Position numbers and translations under genes: made by a program
Shown here: piece by piece, positions 11,639 to 18,890 of the stretch
Position numbering within the stretch: position 1 is the stretch's first letter
Layout: each line of letters opens with the position of its first letter
The notes under the pieces: model-generated
The model's database searches: none
Told to the model about the DNA's origin: nothing
Seen by the model: the letters and a program-made list of their open reading frames with translations, nothing else
NCBI RefSeq assembly: GCF_001647715.1
Contig: NZ_CP015600.1
Span: forward strand, 1,054,001-1,118,000
Direction: 5' to 3'
Origin: Pseudomonas antarctica
GTDB lineage: Bacteria; Pseudomonadota; Gammaproteobacteria; Pseudomonadales; Pseudomonadaceae
Length of the DNA stretch: 64,000 nucleotides

Positions 11639-11872
11639 TCAGGAGGCCAACGCATGCTGGGGTTGCGCGTGCATAACGTGTGGGCTGACCCGGGCACTTG
11701 TCGGTAGCGGGCGGTGCATCCAGCCCAGATGCGTCTCCGACACTTCCACCCAACCTTCGCCAACAGGCGGCAGGCTGCACTGCTTGAACGCCAGGCAATG
11801 CCCGTGGGCATCGAGCAGGGCATAGTGGCGATGACGGGGGTGTGACATGAACAATGACTTGAGAAGGCGCAT
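11639..11872 (-). CDS. Small hypothetical protein
   Basis: A 77-aa frame with an internal second start at 11848 (MSHPRHRHYALLD) that may be the real one; the 11872 start has AACAGG upstream. The sequence HYALLDAHGHCLAFKQCSLPPVGEGWVEVSE reads like a compact beta-rich domain rather than a shadow frame, and I have an impression of similar small proteins in other pseudomonads. The function is unknown. It lies alone, convergent with the gene-poor stretch and divergent from the lipoprotein gene at 12055. Confidence 0.5.
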   Translation of the reverse strand: MRLLKSLFMSHPRHRHYALLDAHGHCLAFKQCSLPPVGEGWVEVSETHLGWMHRPLPTSARVSPHVMHAQPQHALAS

Positions 11873-12054
11873 GGCTTTGTACCTGTTACGTTACATGCTC
11901 GAAGGTTGCCAGTGTGCCATGACAGTGGAGTGACGAATTTATGTGAAATTGTAATTTCGGCAAGCCTTCAGCTGCCGTTCAGGATGGCTGGTGGGTGACC
12001 TGCGTGCACCGTTATACTGGCGGTCTGTTTGCACCTAGTCCTGGAGAAATGAGT

Positions 12055-12639
12055 ATGTTGCAACGCCTGCTGTTCGGTTTGATCACTGTGACCAGTTTGA
12101 CCCTGGTTGGCTGCGCCAACAGCCCGCAACAACTCAGCCCGCAACCTAAAGTCACTGCGCAGCTGGCCCCTGTAGGCCATGGCCAACCGGTGTCGGTGCG
12201 TGTAGTGGATGGTCGTCCGTCGCCAACCCTGGGCTCCCGTGGCGGCCTGTACCCTGAGACTGCGCTTATTTCGGTAACCGGCCAGGACGTGCTGCCCAAG
12301 CTGCAAGCCCAGGCCGAAGCCGCCGTGCGCCTGCTGGGTTTCACCCCGGCCAACTCGCCGGGCGCTCCTCAACTGACCATTACCTTGGCGGAGCTGAAAT
12401 ACCAGTCGCCTAAAGAAGGCCTGTATGTGACGGAAGCCTCCATCGGCGCGACGTTCAAATCTGATGTCAGTGCCGGTACGCGTCGCTACAGTGGCCGCTA
12501 CGGCGCTTCCCTGAATCAGCGCTTCGGTATGTCGCCGAACCAGGAAACCAACACCAAGCTGGTCAGCGACGTGTTGAGCGACGCGCTGACGCGTTTGTTT
12601 AAAGACCCAAGCATCGGCCAATTGCTCAGCGCGCAGTAA
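12055..12639 (+). CDS. YajG-like outer-membrane lipoprotein
   Basis: A 194-aa lipoprotein. The signal peptide MLQRLLFGLITVTSLTLVGC ends in a lipobox with the lipidated cysteine at residue 20. The mature domain (VSVRVVDGRPSPTLGSRGGLYPETALISV) matches the YajG family of conserved lipoproteins of unknown function. Two in-frame ATGs exist; GGAG at 12043-12046 is 8 bp from 12055 but only 2 bp from 12049, so 12055 is preferred. A strong terminator follows directly. Confidence 0.85.
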   Translation: MLQRLLFGLITVTSLTLVGCANSPQQLSPQPKVTAQLAPVGHGQPVSVRVVDGRPSPTLGSRGGLYPETALISVTGQDVLPKLQAQAEAAVRLLGFTPANSPGAPQLTITLAELKYQSPKEGLYVTEASIGATFKSDVSAGTRRYSGRYGASLNQRFGMSPNQETNTKLVSDVLSDALTRLFKDPSIGQLLSAQ

Positions 12640-12658
12640 CCGCCGACAAGCGCCTCAC

Positions 12659-12693
12659 AAAAAACCGGGCTCAGCGATGAGCCCGGTTTTTTT
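12659..12693. terminator. Bidirectional intrinsic terminator with GCGA tetraloop
   Basis: A perfect 9-bp stem, CCGGGCTCA (12665-12673) with TGAGCCCGG (12678-12686), closes a GNRA loop and is flanked by A6 and T7. It serves the YajG-like gene and the convergent small gene at 12707. Confidence 0.95.
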
Positions 12694-12706
12694 ACGCCTG
12701 TCGCTT

Positions 12707-12916
12707 TTATGCAGCCGTTTCGACATAAAAGTCCAACACACTTACGCCAGTCAGCAGATCCAGTTCCGGCAGGTCGGCGTGCTGGTGCCCGCCGAGGGCG
12801 CAATACACCAGCCAGTGGCGATCCTGGACGTTGAATGCCAAGCCGCCGACCAGGGCTTCTTGCTCTTCGTTTGGGGCGATCAGGTACAGCCGATCCTGGT
12901 TTTGCGCATGCAGCAT
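12707..12916 (-). CDS. Small hypothetical protein
   Basis: A 69-aa protein beginning MLHAQNQDRLYLIAPNEEQ with AGGAGCTTGTC as a good ribosome-binding region. The segment EALVGGLAFNVQDRHWLVYCALGG and the acidic tail look like a real small domain. No known motif was recognised. It is convergent with the YajG-like lipoprotein gene across a shared terminator and is isolated on its own strand. Confidence 0.65.
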   Translation of the reverse strand: MLHAQNQDRLYLIAPNEEQEALVGGLAFNVQDRHWLVYCALGGHQHADLPELDLLTGVSVLDFYVETAA

Positions 12917-13054
12917 GACAAGCTCCTAAGCGTCGAAGGGCAACAGAGTGGCTTGTTAAGGTGACGTTCAGGTGACGCTGTAAATTACTGGATACATTAC
13001 TGGTACATGGGGACGGAGCATTACTCGGGCAGGAGGCCACTATCGTTCAGGTTT

Positions 13055-13070
13055 GTATCTGAATAGATAC
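13055..13070. promoter_or_regulatory. Palindrome GTATCT-N4-AGATAC
   Basis: A 6+6 bp inverted repeat lies 28 bp before the start at 13098, and a further AGATAC half-site is at 13073-13078. A very similar palindrome precedes the M48 lipoprotein gene at 16007-16029. It looks like a transcription-factor operator, but no factor can be named. Confidence 0.45.
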
Positions 13071-13097
13071 CAAGATACTGGTCGACCGAGGTTTGCG

Positions 13098-13355
13098 ATG
13101 GCGCTGCCCGCACTACTGATCAATGCTGTGGCTTTATTGGTGGCCTGCCCGGGTGCAGCGCTGCTGTTCATTACCCGCTTGCGTGAGCAGCGCGCCCTGG
13201 CCGACCTGACCGCGAAAAGCGAAGACCGCGCGATCGACCTGCCGATGTTGTTTCTGGATGTGCGCACCGAACGGGCGCATCGTCTGGCCTACCGTGTCGG
13301 GTTCGCCTGCCTTGGGCTGGCGCTGGCCATTTCCTGGCTCAGCACCCACCTCTAA
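13098..13355 (+). CDS. Small two-TM membrane protein
   Basis: An 85-aa protein with one hydrophobic helix at residues 3-24 (LPALLINAVALLVACPGAALL) and another at 65-82 (GFACLGLALAISWLS), joined by a charged loop that should be cytoplasmic (TRLREQRALADLTAKSEDR). ATG 13098 is preceded by CGAGG. The function is unknown. The GTATCT palindrome immediately upstream suggests it is regulated. A REPIN follows the gene. Confidence 0.7.
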   Translation: MALPALLINAVALLVACPGAALLFITRLREQRALADLTAKSEDRAIDLPMLFLDVRTERAHRLAYRVGFACLGLALAISWLSTHL

Positions 13356-13373
13356 GAACACCGCACAACCAAA

Positions 13374-13463
13374 TGTGGGAGCGGGCTTGCCCGCGAAAGC
13401 GGCGTGTCAGTCGATACATCGTTGACTGAATCAGCGCATTCGCAAGCAAACCGGCTCCCACAT
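13374..13463. repeat. REPIN 3 (mismatched arms)
   Basis: The left arm is GTGGGAGCGGGCTTGCCCGC, while the right arm reads as the inverse of GGGAGCCGGTTTGCTTGC. The arms therefore belong to different subtypes or have decayed. It lies between the convergent genes at 13098 and 13478. Confidence 0.85.
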
Positions 13464-13477
13464 TCTTGATTCGGTGT

Positions 13478-14644
13478 TTACAGGGGAATACCGGCCTTTA
13501 CCCGATACTGGTTGCGCACCGGCGTTGCATATTGCACCACCAGAAACGGCCGGTGTTCAGCCGGGCATTCATTCAAGCGTCGCTCCCACTCCGCTTTCGC
13601 CTTCGCCAATTCATCGGCCGGGAATACCTCGGCCGCGGTTGGCACCTGCAATTGCGGGTCGGCATCGCTCCACTGTGCGTACGCCAGGTAATGCACCGGG
13701 AACAAGCGATAACCCCCAAGAATCTGCCGGTCCATCTCCACGGCCAGCAGCTTGGTGTCTTCAAAACGTTCGGTGATAGGCGGTGCAAAGTTCACGTGCA
13801 CGCGACCCTTGTAGCCGGTGATACCGAGGGCAATGCTTACGTCGTCTTCGCCCGGCGCCTTGCTGTAGGTGCCGGTGGTGGCGCGGATATACAGCTCGCG
13901 CGCCTTGGCGCTGTCACACGGGTCGTATTCATAGCTGATGGACACCGGCGTCAGGTTCAACGACTGGATCACCTCGGCAAACGGCTCGTCTTTGCGGCTG
14001 ACATGGAACATCTTGAGGATCGCTGACTCGGTGCGATCATCCCCATCCTTGGCACGGCCTTCGGCCTGGGCGATCCAGATCGACTGGCAGTCGTTGCGGA
14101 TCGAATGGTTGATGTAGGCCGACAGCAGTTGGTAGGCCGCCATCTTTTCCTTTCGCCCGGTGATCGAGCGGTGCACGATAAAACTCTTGTTCAGGCGCAT
14201 CAGGTCGCTGACAAACGGCTTTTGCAGCAGGTTGTCGCCGATGGCGATGCGTGGCGTTGGCAGGCCGGCGTGGTACACGGCATAGTTGACGAAGGCCGGG
14301 TCCATCACGATATCGCGGTGGTTGGCCAAAAACAGATAAGCGGTGCCCGACTTGAGTTGCTCGACGCCGGTGTAGGTTACGCCGTCGGTCGCGCGATCAA
14401 TGGTGTGATCGACGTAATACTCGACTTTGTCCTGCAGCGTGGCCACGGTGGTGACGCCGGCGAATTCACGGCGCAGCTTGCGGGCGATCATCGGCTTGAG
14501 CAGCCAGCCCAGGGCGCCGGCAAAGCGCGGGAAGCGGAAGTGGGTCAGGATGTCCAGAAAGGCCTTGTCACTGAACAGACGTGCCAGCACTGCCGGGACT
14601 TCGCTGTCGTTGTAAGGTCGGATGGTATCGAATTCGCCCATCAT
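13478..14644 (-). CDS. PlsC-like glycerol/1-acylglycerol-phosphate acyltransferase
   Basis: A 388-aa protein with an acyltransferase core. LFLANHRDIVMDPAF around residues 105-118 corresponds to the catalytic NHxxxxD block, IVHRSITGRKEKMAA to the substrate-binding block, and IWIAQAEGRAKDG to the EGxR-type block. The histidine-aspartate spacing here is five residues instead of the usual four, so this may be a distinct subfamily. Bioinformatically the role is acyl transfer in phospholipid or other lipid synthesis at the inner membrane; the acceptor is unknown. The gene stands alone, convergent with the two-TM gene. Confidence 0.8.
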   Translation of the reverse strand: MMGEFDTIRPYNDSEVPAVLARLFSDKAFLDILTHFRFPRFAGALGWLLKPMIARKLRREFAGVTTVATLQDKVEYYVDHTIDRATDGVTYTGVEQLKSGTAYLFLANHRDIVMDPAFVNYAVYHAGLPTPRIAIGDNLLQKPFVSDLMRLNKSFIVHRSITGRKEKMAAYQLLSAYINHSIRNDCQSIWIAQAEGRAKDGDDRTESAILKMFHVSRKDEPFAEVIQSLNLTPVSISYEYDPCDSAKARELYIRATTGTYSKAPGEDDVSIALGITGYKGRVHVNFAPPITERFEDTKLLAVEMDRQILGGYRLFPVHYLAYAQWSDADPQLQVPTAAEVFPADELAKAKAEWERRLNECPAEHRPFLVVQYATPVRNQYRVKAGIPL

Positions 14645-14772
14645 GCTCTCTTGTTAGAAACGGCTAGTGTTAGTAAAGGAAATATCAGGGTGCGGCCGCA
14701 ATATTGGCTCTGCCGTGAATAGCCCTGTAAATAGACCGGCGATTATACGCACAAGTCACCTGGGAGACCGCG

Positions 14773-14952
14773 ATGGAAGAGGAGTCGTACGAATGTCCTT
14801 ATTGTGGAGAGGTGGTCACAGCGTTGCTGGACCTGTCGGCGGGCGATCAGGAATATATAGAAGACTGCCCTGTGTGCTGCCGGCCGATTACGTTCGAGCT
14901 CCAGGTACACGGTGACGAGTGGATGCTGAACGTGCGCAGCGAAAACGAATAA
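14773..14952 (+). CDS. CPXCG-motif cysteine-rich small protein
   Basis: A 59-aa protein, easily missed because of its size. It opens MEEESYECPYCGEVVTALLD, and its second cysteine cluster is DCPVCCRPI (C32, C35, C36). C8/C11 and C32/C35 form a zinc-ribbon-like four-cysteine set, typical of the CPXCG family. It is strongly acidic. GGGAGACCGCG gives a ribosome-binding site. The stop is 11 bp before the next gene, so the two are probably one operon. The role is unknown; a metal-binding or nucleic-acid-contacting function is only a guess. Confidence 0.85.
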   Translation: MEEESYECPYCGEVVTALLDLSAGDQEYIEDCPVCCRPITFELQVHGDEWMLNVRSENE

Positions 14953-14963
14953 CAGGTACGCCC

Positions 14964-15224
14964 ATGCAGCGAATTTATGAGCCGGAAAACCTGATGGAAG
15001 GCGAGCTGCTGCAACAAATGCTCGCCAGCGAGGGCATCGAGGCGCACCTGGTGGGGCGCCATTTGCTCGGCGGTACCGGCGAACTGCCGATTTTCGGCCT
15101 GCTGGGTCTGGAAGTAGATAACGACCAGGCCGCCTACGCCCGCGAGCTGATTACCGCTTACATCGGTGCGCAGCCCTTGCCCGGCGATGAACCCGACAGC
15201 TTCCCCGACGTATTGGTCTGTTAG
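14964..15224 (+). CDS. DUF2007-type putative signal-transducing protein
   Basis: An 86-aa protein beginning MQRIYEPENLMEGELLQQML. The pattern, an N-terminal strand, a helix with LLQQMLASEGIEAHL, then a short loop and VDNDQAAYARELI, is that of DUF2007, a small ferredoxin-like domain often annotated as a putative signal transducer. It follows the CPXCG gene by 11 bp; the pair is conserved in pseudomonads as I recall. No catalytic residues are seen. Confidence 0.8.
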   Translation: MQRIYEPENLMEGELLQQMLASEGIEAHLVGRHLLGGTGELPIFGLLGLEVDNDQAAYARELITAYIGAQPLPGDEPDSFPDVLVC

Positions 15225-15260
15225 GCTGTCGGTCGGTTTACCCAAGAGTCGTGTTACCCC

Positions 15261-15881
15261 ATGTGTGGACGTTATGCCCTGTTTCGCTGGAACCCTGCCT
15301 TCGCTGCCTTACCGGGATTCCCCTCGGATCAAAAGGCCCAGTGGAATATCTCCCCGAATGATTCGGTGCTGATCCAGCGCCAGAGCGAAGGCCAGCGCAC
15401 CCTTGCGCGTGCCCGCTGGGGGCTCACGCCGCCGTGGCTGACCGACCTTTCCCGCACTCCGGCCCATGCCCGCGCCGAAACCCTGGCGGAGCAACCGATG
15501 TTTCGCGAAGCCTTTCGCCAGCGCCGTTGCCTGCTGCCGGCCAATGGTTTTTACGAATGGCGTGGCACCCAACGCAAGCGTCCTTACTGGCTGACGCCGG
15601 GTGAAGGCTCGACGCTGTTTTTTGCGGCCATCTGGGAGGCGTATCCGGTGCAGGAGCAGGTGTGGCTGAGCACGGCAGTGGTCACCCAGGCCGCGCAGAG
15701 TCAGCGGCGGCCGTTGATTCTCGACGCGGCGGGGCAGGAGGCCTGGTTGAATCCAGAGACCCCCTTGCATGTGTTGCAAGGCTTGCTGGCCTGCGAGCCC
15801 GTCGCATTGCGCGAGCGGGTCCTGGCCAACATGGTGAATGACCCGAAGTTGAATGGGCCCGAGTGCCTGACGCCGGCTTAA
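15261..15881 (+). CDS. SRAP/YedK-family protein with altered catalytic site
   Basis: A 206-aa SRAP-domain protein. The family (E. coli YedK, human HMCES) covalently caps abasic sites in single-stranded DNA through Cys2 after Met removal. C2 (MCGRYAL) and the active-site glutamate E99 (GFYEW) are kept. The YedK Asn75 position (NARxET) is His69 here (AHARAET), and the YedK His160 position (HDRRPL) is Ser147 (SQRRPL). It is also somewhat shorter than YedK (about 222 aa). It may still crosslink through C2, but reversal or peptidase-like activity could be altered. It stands apart from the upstream pair by 36 bp. Confidence 0.85.
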   Translation: MCGRYALFRWNPAFAALPGFPSDQKAQWNISPNDSVLIQRQSEGQRTLARARWGLTPPWLTDLSRTPAHARAETLAEQPMFREAFRQRRCLLPANGFYEWRGTQRKRPYWLTPGEGSTLFFAAIWEAYPVQEQVWLSTAVVTQAAQSQRRPLILDAAGQEAWLNPETPLHVLQGLLACEPVALRERVLANMVNDPKLNGPECLTPA

Positions 15882-16006
15882 GCCTTGTGGTTGCAGGTTG
15901 GATTCACCGGCCTCAACACCACCGCAAACCGCTAAACCTTGAACGGGATGACCCGCCTCCGCTGTAGGCGTGTGGGATGTATCTGAAAGTTGGTGGTTAC
16001 ACGTCT

Positions 16007-16029
16007 TGTGTATCTGGCGCAGATACACA
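16007..16029. promoter_or_regulatory. Palindrome TGTGTATCTG-N3-CAGATACACA
   Basis: A perfect 10+10 bp inverted repeat with a GCG centre, 43 bp upstream of the M48 gene. A lone TGTATCTG half-site is at 15977-15984. Its position suits an operator overlapping the promoter. It shares its core with the palindrome at 13055. Confidence 0.55.
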
Positions 16030-16071
16030 CGACCGCCTACGATACGCGCCAGGTTTCCAGGGAGAGTGTTG

Positions 16072-16890
16072 ATGAAGAAGTCATTGGCGGTAAGCGTACT
16101 CAGTGCAGCGATGCTGCTGGCTGGTTGCCAGTCGGTAAACACCACCAACGGCGGTGCCGTCGGGGTAGAGCGCAAGCAGTACATGTTCAGCATGCTATCG
16201 AGCCAGGAAGTCGACCAGATGTACGCCCAGTCCTATCAGCAGACGCTGGGGGAGGCGAGTGGTAAAGGCATGCTGGACAAAACCAGCGCCAACGCCAAGC
16301 GCGTGCAGGCGATTGCCAATCGTCTGATCGCCCAGGCACCGACCTTCCGCCCGGATGCGGCGCAGTGGAAGTGGGAAGTGAACCTGATCAAAAGCGATGA
16401 GATGAACGCCAACTGCGGGCCTGGCGGCAAGATTTTTGTGTACAGCGCGTTGATCGACAACCTCAAGCTTACCGATGACGAGTTGGCTGCGGTGATGGGC
16501 CATGAAATCGCCCACGCGTTGCGCGAACACGGGCGTGAAGCCATGTCCAAGGCCTACGGCATCCAAATGGCCAAGCAGGGCGCTGGTGCCTTGTTCGGGT
16601 TGGGCCAGGACAGCCTGGCTTTAGCCGATACGGTTGCAAACTACGGCATGACCTTGCCGAACAGCCGCGCCAACGAAAACGAAGCGGACCTGATCGGGCT
16701 GGAGCTTTCGGCCCGGGCTGGCTACAACCCAAACGCGGCCATCACGTTGTGGAACAAGATGGCCAAGGCTTCGGAAGGCGCGCCACCGGAGTTCATGAGC
16801 ACGCACCCGGCTTCCGACAGTCGGATCGCTTCGTTGCAGGCGGCGATTCCGAAGGTGATGCCGCTCTATCAACAGGCCAAAAAAACCTGA
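16072..16890 (+). CDS. M48-family metalloprotease lipoprotein
   Basis: A 272-aa lipoprotein protease. The signal peptide MKKSLAVSVLSAAMLLAGC places the lipidated cysteine at residue 19. The HExxH zinc motif is H144-E-I-A-H148 in VMGHEIAHALREHGRE, and the third ligand is E202 in NENEADLIG. The segment preceding the active site, NANCGPGGKIFVY, is the usual substrate-strand motif, with Cys in place of a hydrophobic residue. It resembles LoiP/YcaL-type periplasmic quality-control proteases of the outer membrane. GGGAGAG lies 8 bp upstream of the start. A strong palindrome sits in its promoter region. Confidence 0.9.
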   Translation: MKKSLAVSVLSAAMLLAGCQSVNTTNGGAVGVERKQYMFSMLSSQEVDQMYAQSYQQTLGEASGKGMLDKTSANAKRVQAIANRLIAQAPTFRPDAAQWKWEVNLIKSDEMNANCGPGGKIFVYSALIDNLKLTDDELAAVMGHEIAHALREHGREAMSKAYGIQMAKQGAGALFGLGQDSLALADTVANYGMTLPNSRANENEADLIGLELSARAGYNPNAAITLWNKMAKASEGAPPEFMSTHPASDSRIASLQAAIPKVMPLYQQAKKT

Positions 16891-16916
16891 TATTTCAAGG
16901 CTTGTGAAGATCTAAA

Positions 16917-17006
16917 TGTGGGAGCGGGCTTGCTCGCGAATGCGCAGTATCAGTCGGTAAATCTTTGACTGGACCGCCGCCTTCGCGAGCAAGCCCGCTC
17001 CCACAT
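16917..17006. repeat. REPIN 4 (GGGAGCGGGCTTGCTCGCGAA type)
   Basis: An inverted pair with well-matched arms between the convergent M48 and GDT1 genes. Stop codons flank it closely on both sides, so it may also act as a transcript 3' structure. Confidence 0.93.
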
Positions 17007-17016
17007 TTGATTGGGT

Positions 17017-17601
17017 TTACAACCAGCCGCTGCTTTGCATGGCCTTGTAAACCGCCACCACCGCCAGGACGAAAAACGCCGTAGCCGCCAGTCGACGAAT
17101 CAACGTCAGCGGCAGTTTCTCCGCCGCAAAATTCCCCGCCAAGACCACCGGCACGTTCGCAATCAGCATGCCCAGGGTGGTGCCGATAATCACCAGCCAC
17201 AACTCCGGATACTGCGCCGCCAGCATCACCGTGGCGATCTGCGTCTTGTCACCGATTTCCGCAAGGAAGAACGCAATCAGCGTGGTCAGGAACGGCCCGA
17301 ACTTGCGTGTGGTACTGGCTTCGTCATCGTCGAGTTTGTCCGGCACCAGGGTCCACAGCGCGGTGGCACAGAAACTCGCCGCGAGAATCCAGTGCAACAC
17401 CGCATCCGAGAAGAAACTGCCGAACCAGGCCCCCACGGCACCGGCGGCCGCATGGTTGGCCAGGGTCGCGGCGACAATGCCGGCGATGATCGGCCAGGGT
17501 TTGCGAAAGCGTGCGGCCAGGATGAGTGCGAGCAGCTGCGTCTTGTCGCCGATTTCGGCCAAGGCAACGATTGCGGTAGGAACGAGTAATGAATCCAGCA
17601 T
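17017..17601 (-). CDS. GDT1/TMEM165 (UPF0016) family Mn2+ exporter
   Basis: A 194-aa inner-membrane protein with the duplicated three-helix architecture of the UPF0016/GDT1 family. The signature E-x-G-D-K-T/S occurs twice, at residues 16-21 and 115-120 (EIGDKT), once per half. In bacteria these proteins (MneA-type) export manganese, and a yybP-ykoY manganese riboswitch precedes this gene, supporting that role directly. The frame is open far upstream through the riboswitch, but ATG 17601 (MLDSLLVPTAI) gives the family N-terminus. No partner gene is visible. Confidence 0.93.
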   Translation of the reverse strand: MLDSLLVPTAIVALAEIGDKTQLLALILAARFRKPWPIIAGIVAATLANHAAAGAVGAWFGSFFSDAVLHWILAASFCATALWTLVPDKLDDDEASTTRKFGPFLTTLIAFFLAEIGDKTQIATVMLAAQYPELWLVIIGTTLGMLIANVPVVLAGNFAAEKLPLTLIRRLAATAFFVLAVVAVYKAMQSSGWL

Positions 17602-17624
17602 CAGGTAGGTTTCCAGGGGCGGGT

Positions 17625-17806
17625 CGACACGGCTATGACACGTACAGCCTTCCCGCCCCGGGTAAGGTGTGCGTGTCATAGGTCTTGTCAAACCCCGGTC
17701 CGTCTGTGCGGACTCCTGGGTCGCATACGCCATGGTCTGCTGACCAAGTATGTTGACGTATGCCGGACGAGCGTGGCGCTCGTGGGAGACTACTCCCCTA
17801 GGACGG
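17625..17806 (-). promoter_or_regulatory. yybP-ykoY manganese riboswitch
   Basis: On the minus strand the leader starts with CCTAGGGGAGTAGTCTCCCA and contains the conserved GTCAACATACTTGG and CAGACCATGGCGTATGCGACCC blocks of this class, followed by closing pairing (GACCTA) with the 5' end. Downstream, CTATGACACG (17672-17681 read in reverse) and its complement (17632-17641) form a hairpin close to the start codon that may be the expression platform. Mn2+ binding should switch the exporter gene on. Confidence 0.9.
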
Positions 17807-17861
17807 AGCGGATTCTGCCTAGGCAAAACCCATTCGGCAAGCCTTCTTTTTCAAAAAGCCA

Positions 17862-18860
17862 TCAGCCGCGTTTGGCACGGTAGATGCGGAAACCATTGCC
17901 CTCGGCCTTGATCGCACAGATGCCCAAGTGCTCTTCGATCAACGGTTGGTACTTGAGGAAGCTGTTGGCCACCAGGCGAAGTTCGCCGCCTTTTGCCAGG
18001 TGTTTCGCGGCTTTTCGCAGCAGATTTTCGGTGGCGAAATAATCCGTGTGCACCCCGACATGGAACGGTGGGTTGCTCAAAATCGCGTTCAAACCCATCG
18101 GCGCGGCGTCGATGCCGTCACCGGTCAGCACCTCGGCTTCCAGGCTATTGGCCGCCAGGGTCAGGCGACTGCTGGCAGCGGCGAATGCATCCACGTCCAG
18201 CATCGTCACGGTGTTGTGCGGGTAGCGACGTTTGACCGCCGCCCCCAGCACGCCCGCGCCGCAACCGAAGTCCAGCAAATGCCCGCTGGGCAGTTTGTCC
18301 AAATGCTCGAGCAACAGTTCGGTGCCGCGATCCAGGCGACCGTGGCTGAACACGCCCGGCAGGCTCACCACCTTGAGCGGCCCCTCGGCCAGTGGCACCT
18401 CGAACACCTGTGCCAGGCTTTCCAGCTCGACCGCTTGGGGCGCGTTGGCCACGGTGACTTGCCACAGCTGGCAATGCCGCGCGTTATCGAGCTTGCGTGG
18501 CTTGCCGAAAGGGGTCATCTGTTTGGCGGCGCTTTCGATACCGCCTTTTTTCTCCCCGACCAGAAACAGCTCGGCGCCGGGCAGGCGCGCGGCCACGGCG
18601 TTGAGCAGGTAGTCGGTGAGGTCCTTGGACTTGGGCAGGAAAATCACCGCCGCATCAAACGCGCGCTCGGGCACGTTCACGCCGAACAGGCTGCGCTCGG
18701 GGAAGCGTGCGTCGAGCGCGGCCTGGTCACCGGCATGCCAGCACCAGCCGTGAGCATTGGGCAGGCGGCCGAGCAAATCGTCGGCGGGCAACCCTACCAG
18801 CAGCAGGTTGCCTTGAAAAAGTTCGGCCTGACGAAGCAGTACTTCACTGCGCGGATCCAT
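17862..18860 (-). CDS. rsmC: 16S rRNA (guanine(1207)-N2)-methyltransferase
   Basis: A 332-aa two-domain methyltransferase that modifies G1207 of 16S rRNA in the 30S subunit. The C-terminal Rossmann domain has the SAM motif [12 protein letters not shown] (about 195-206), the acidic motif LDVDAFA, and the catalytic NPPFH at 263-267. The N-terminal half is a degenerate methyltransferase-like domain, as in RsmC. It begins 30 bp after the 2-hydroxyacid dehydrogenase gene and probably shares its transcript. Close relatives (RlmG) are longer, so RsmC is the better fit. Confidence 0.9.
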   Translation of the reverse strand: MDPRSEVLLRQAELFQGNLLLVGLPADDLLGRLPNAHGWCWHAGDQAALDARFPERSLFGVNVPERAFDAAVIFLPKSKDLTDYLLNAVAARLPGAELFLVGEKKGGIESAAKQMTPFGKPRKLDNARHCQLWQVTVANAPQAVELESLAQVFEVPLAEGPLKVVSLPGVFSHGRLDRGTELLLEHLDKLPSGHLLDFGCGAGVLGAAVKRRYPHNTVTMLDVDAFAAASSRLTLAANSLEAEVLTGDGIDAAPMGLNAILSNPPFHVGVHTDYFATENLLRKAAKHLAKGGELRLVANSFLKYQPLIEEHLGICAIKAEGNGFRIYRAKRG

Positions 18861-18890
18861 GGTCTGCTCCTTGAAAAGGGGCGCAGTTTA

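Noticed and set aside
17602..17826. Upstream in-frame extension of the GDT1 gene
   Set aside because: The extension lies in the manganese riboswitch; the family N-terminus starts at 17601.
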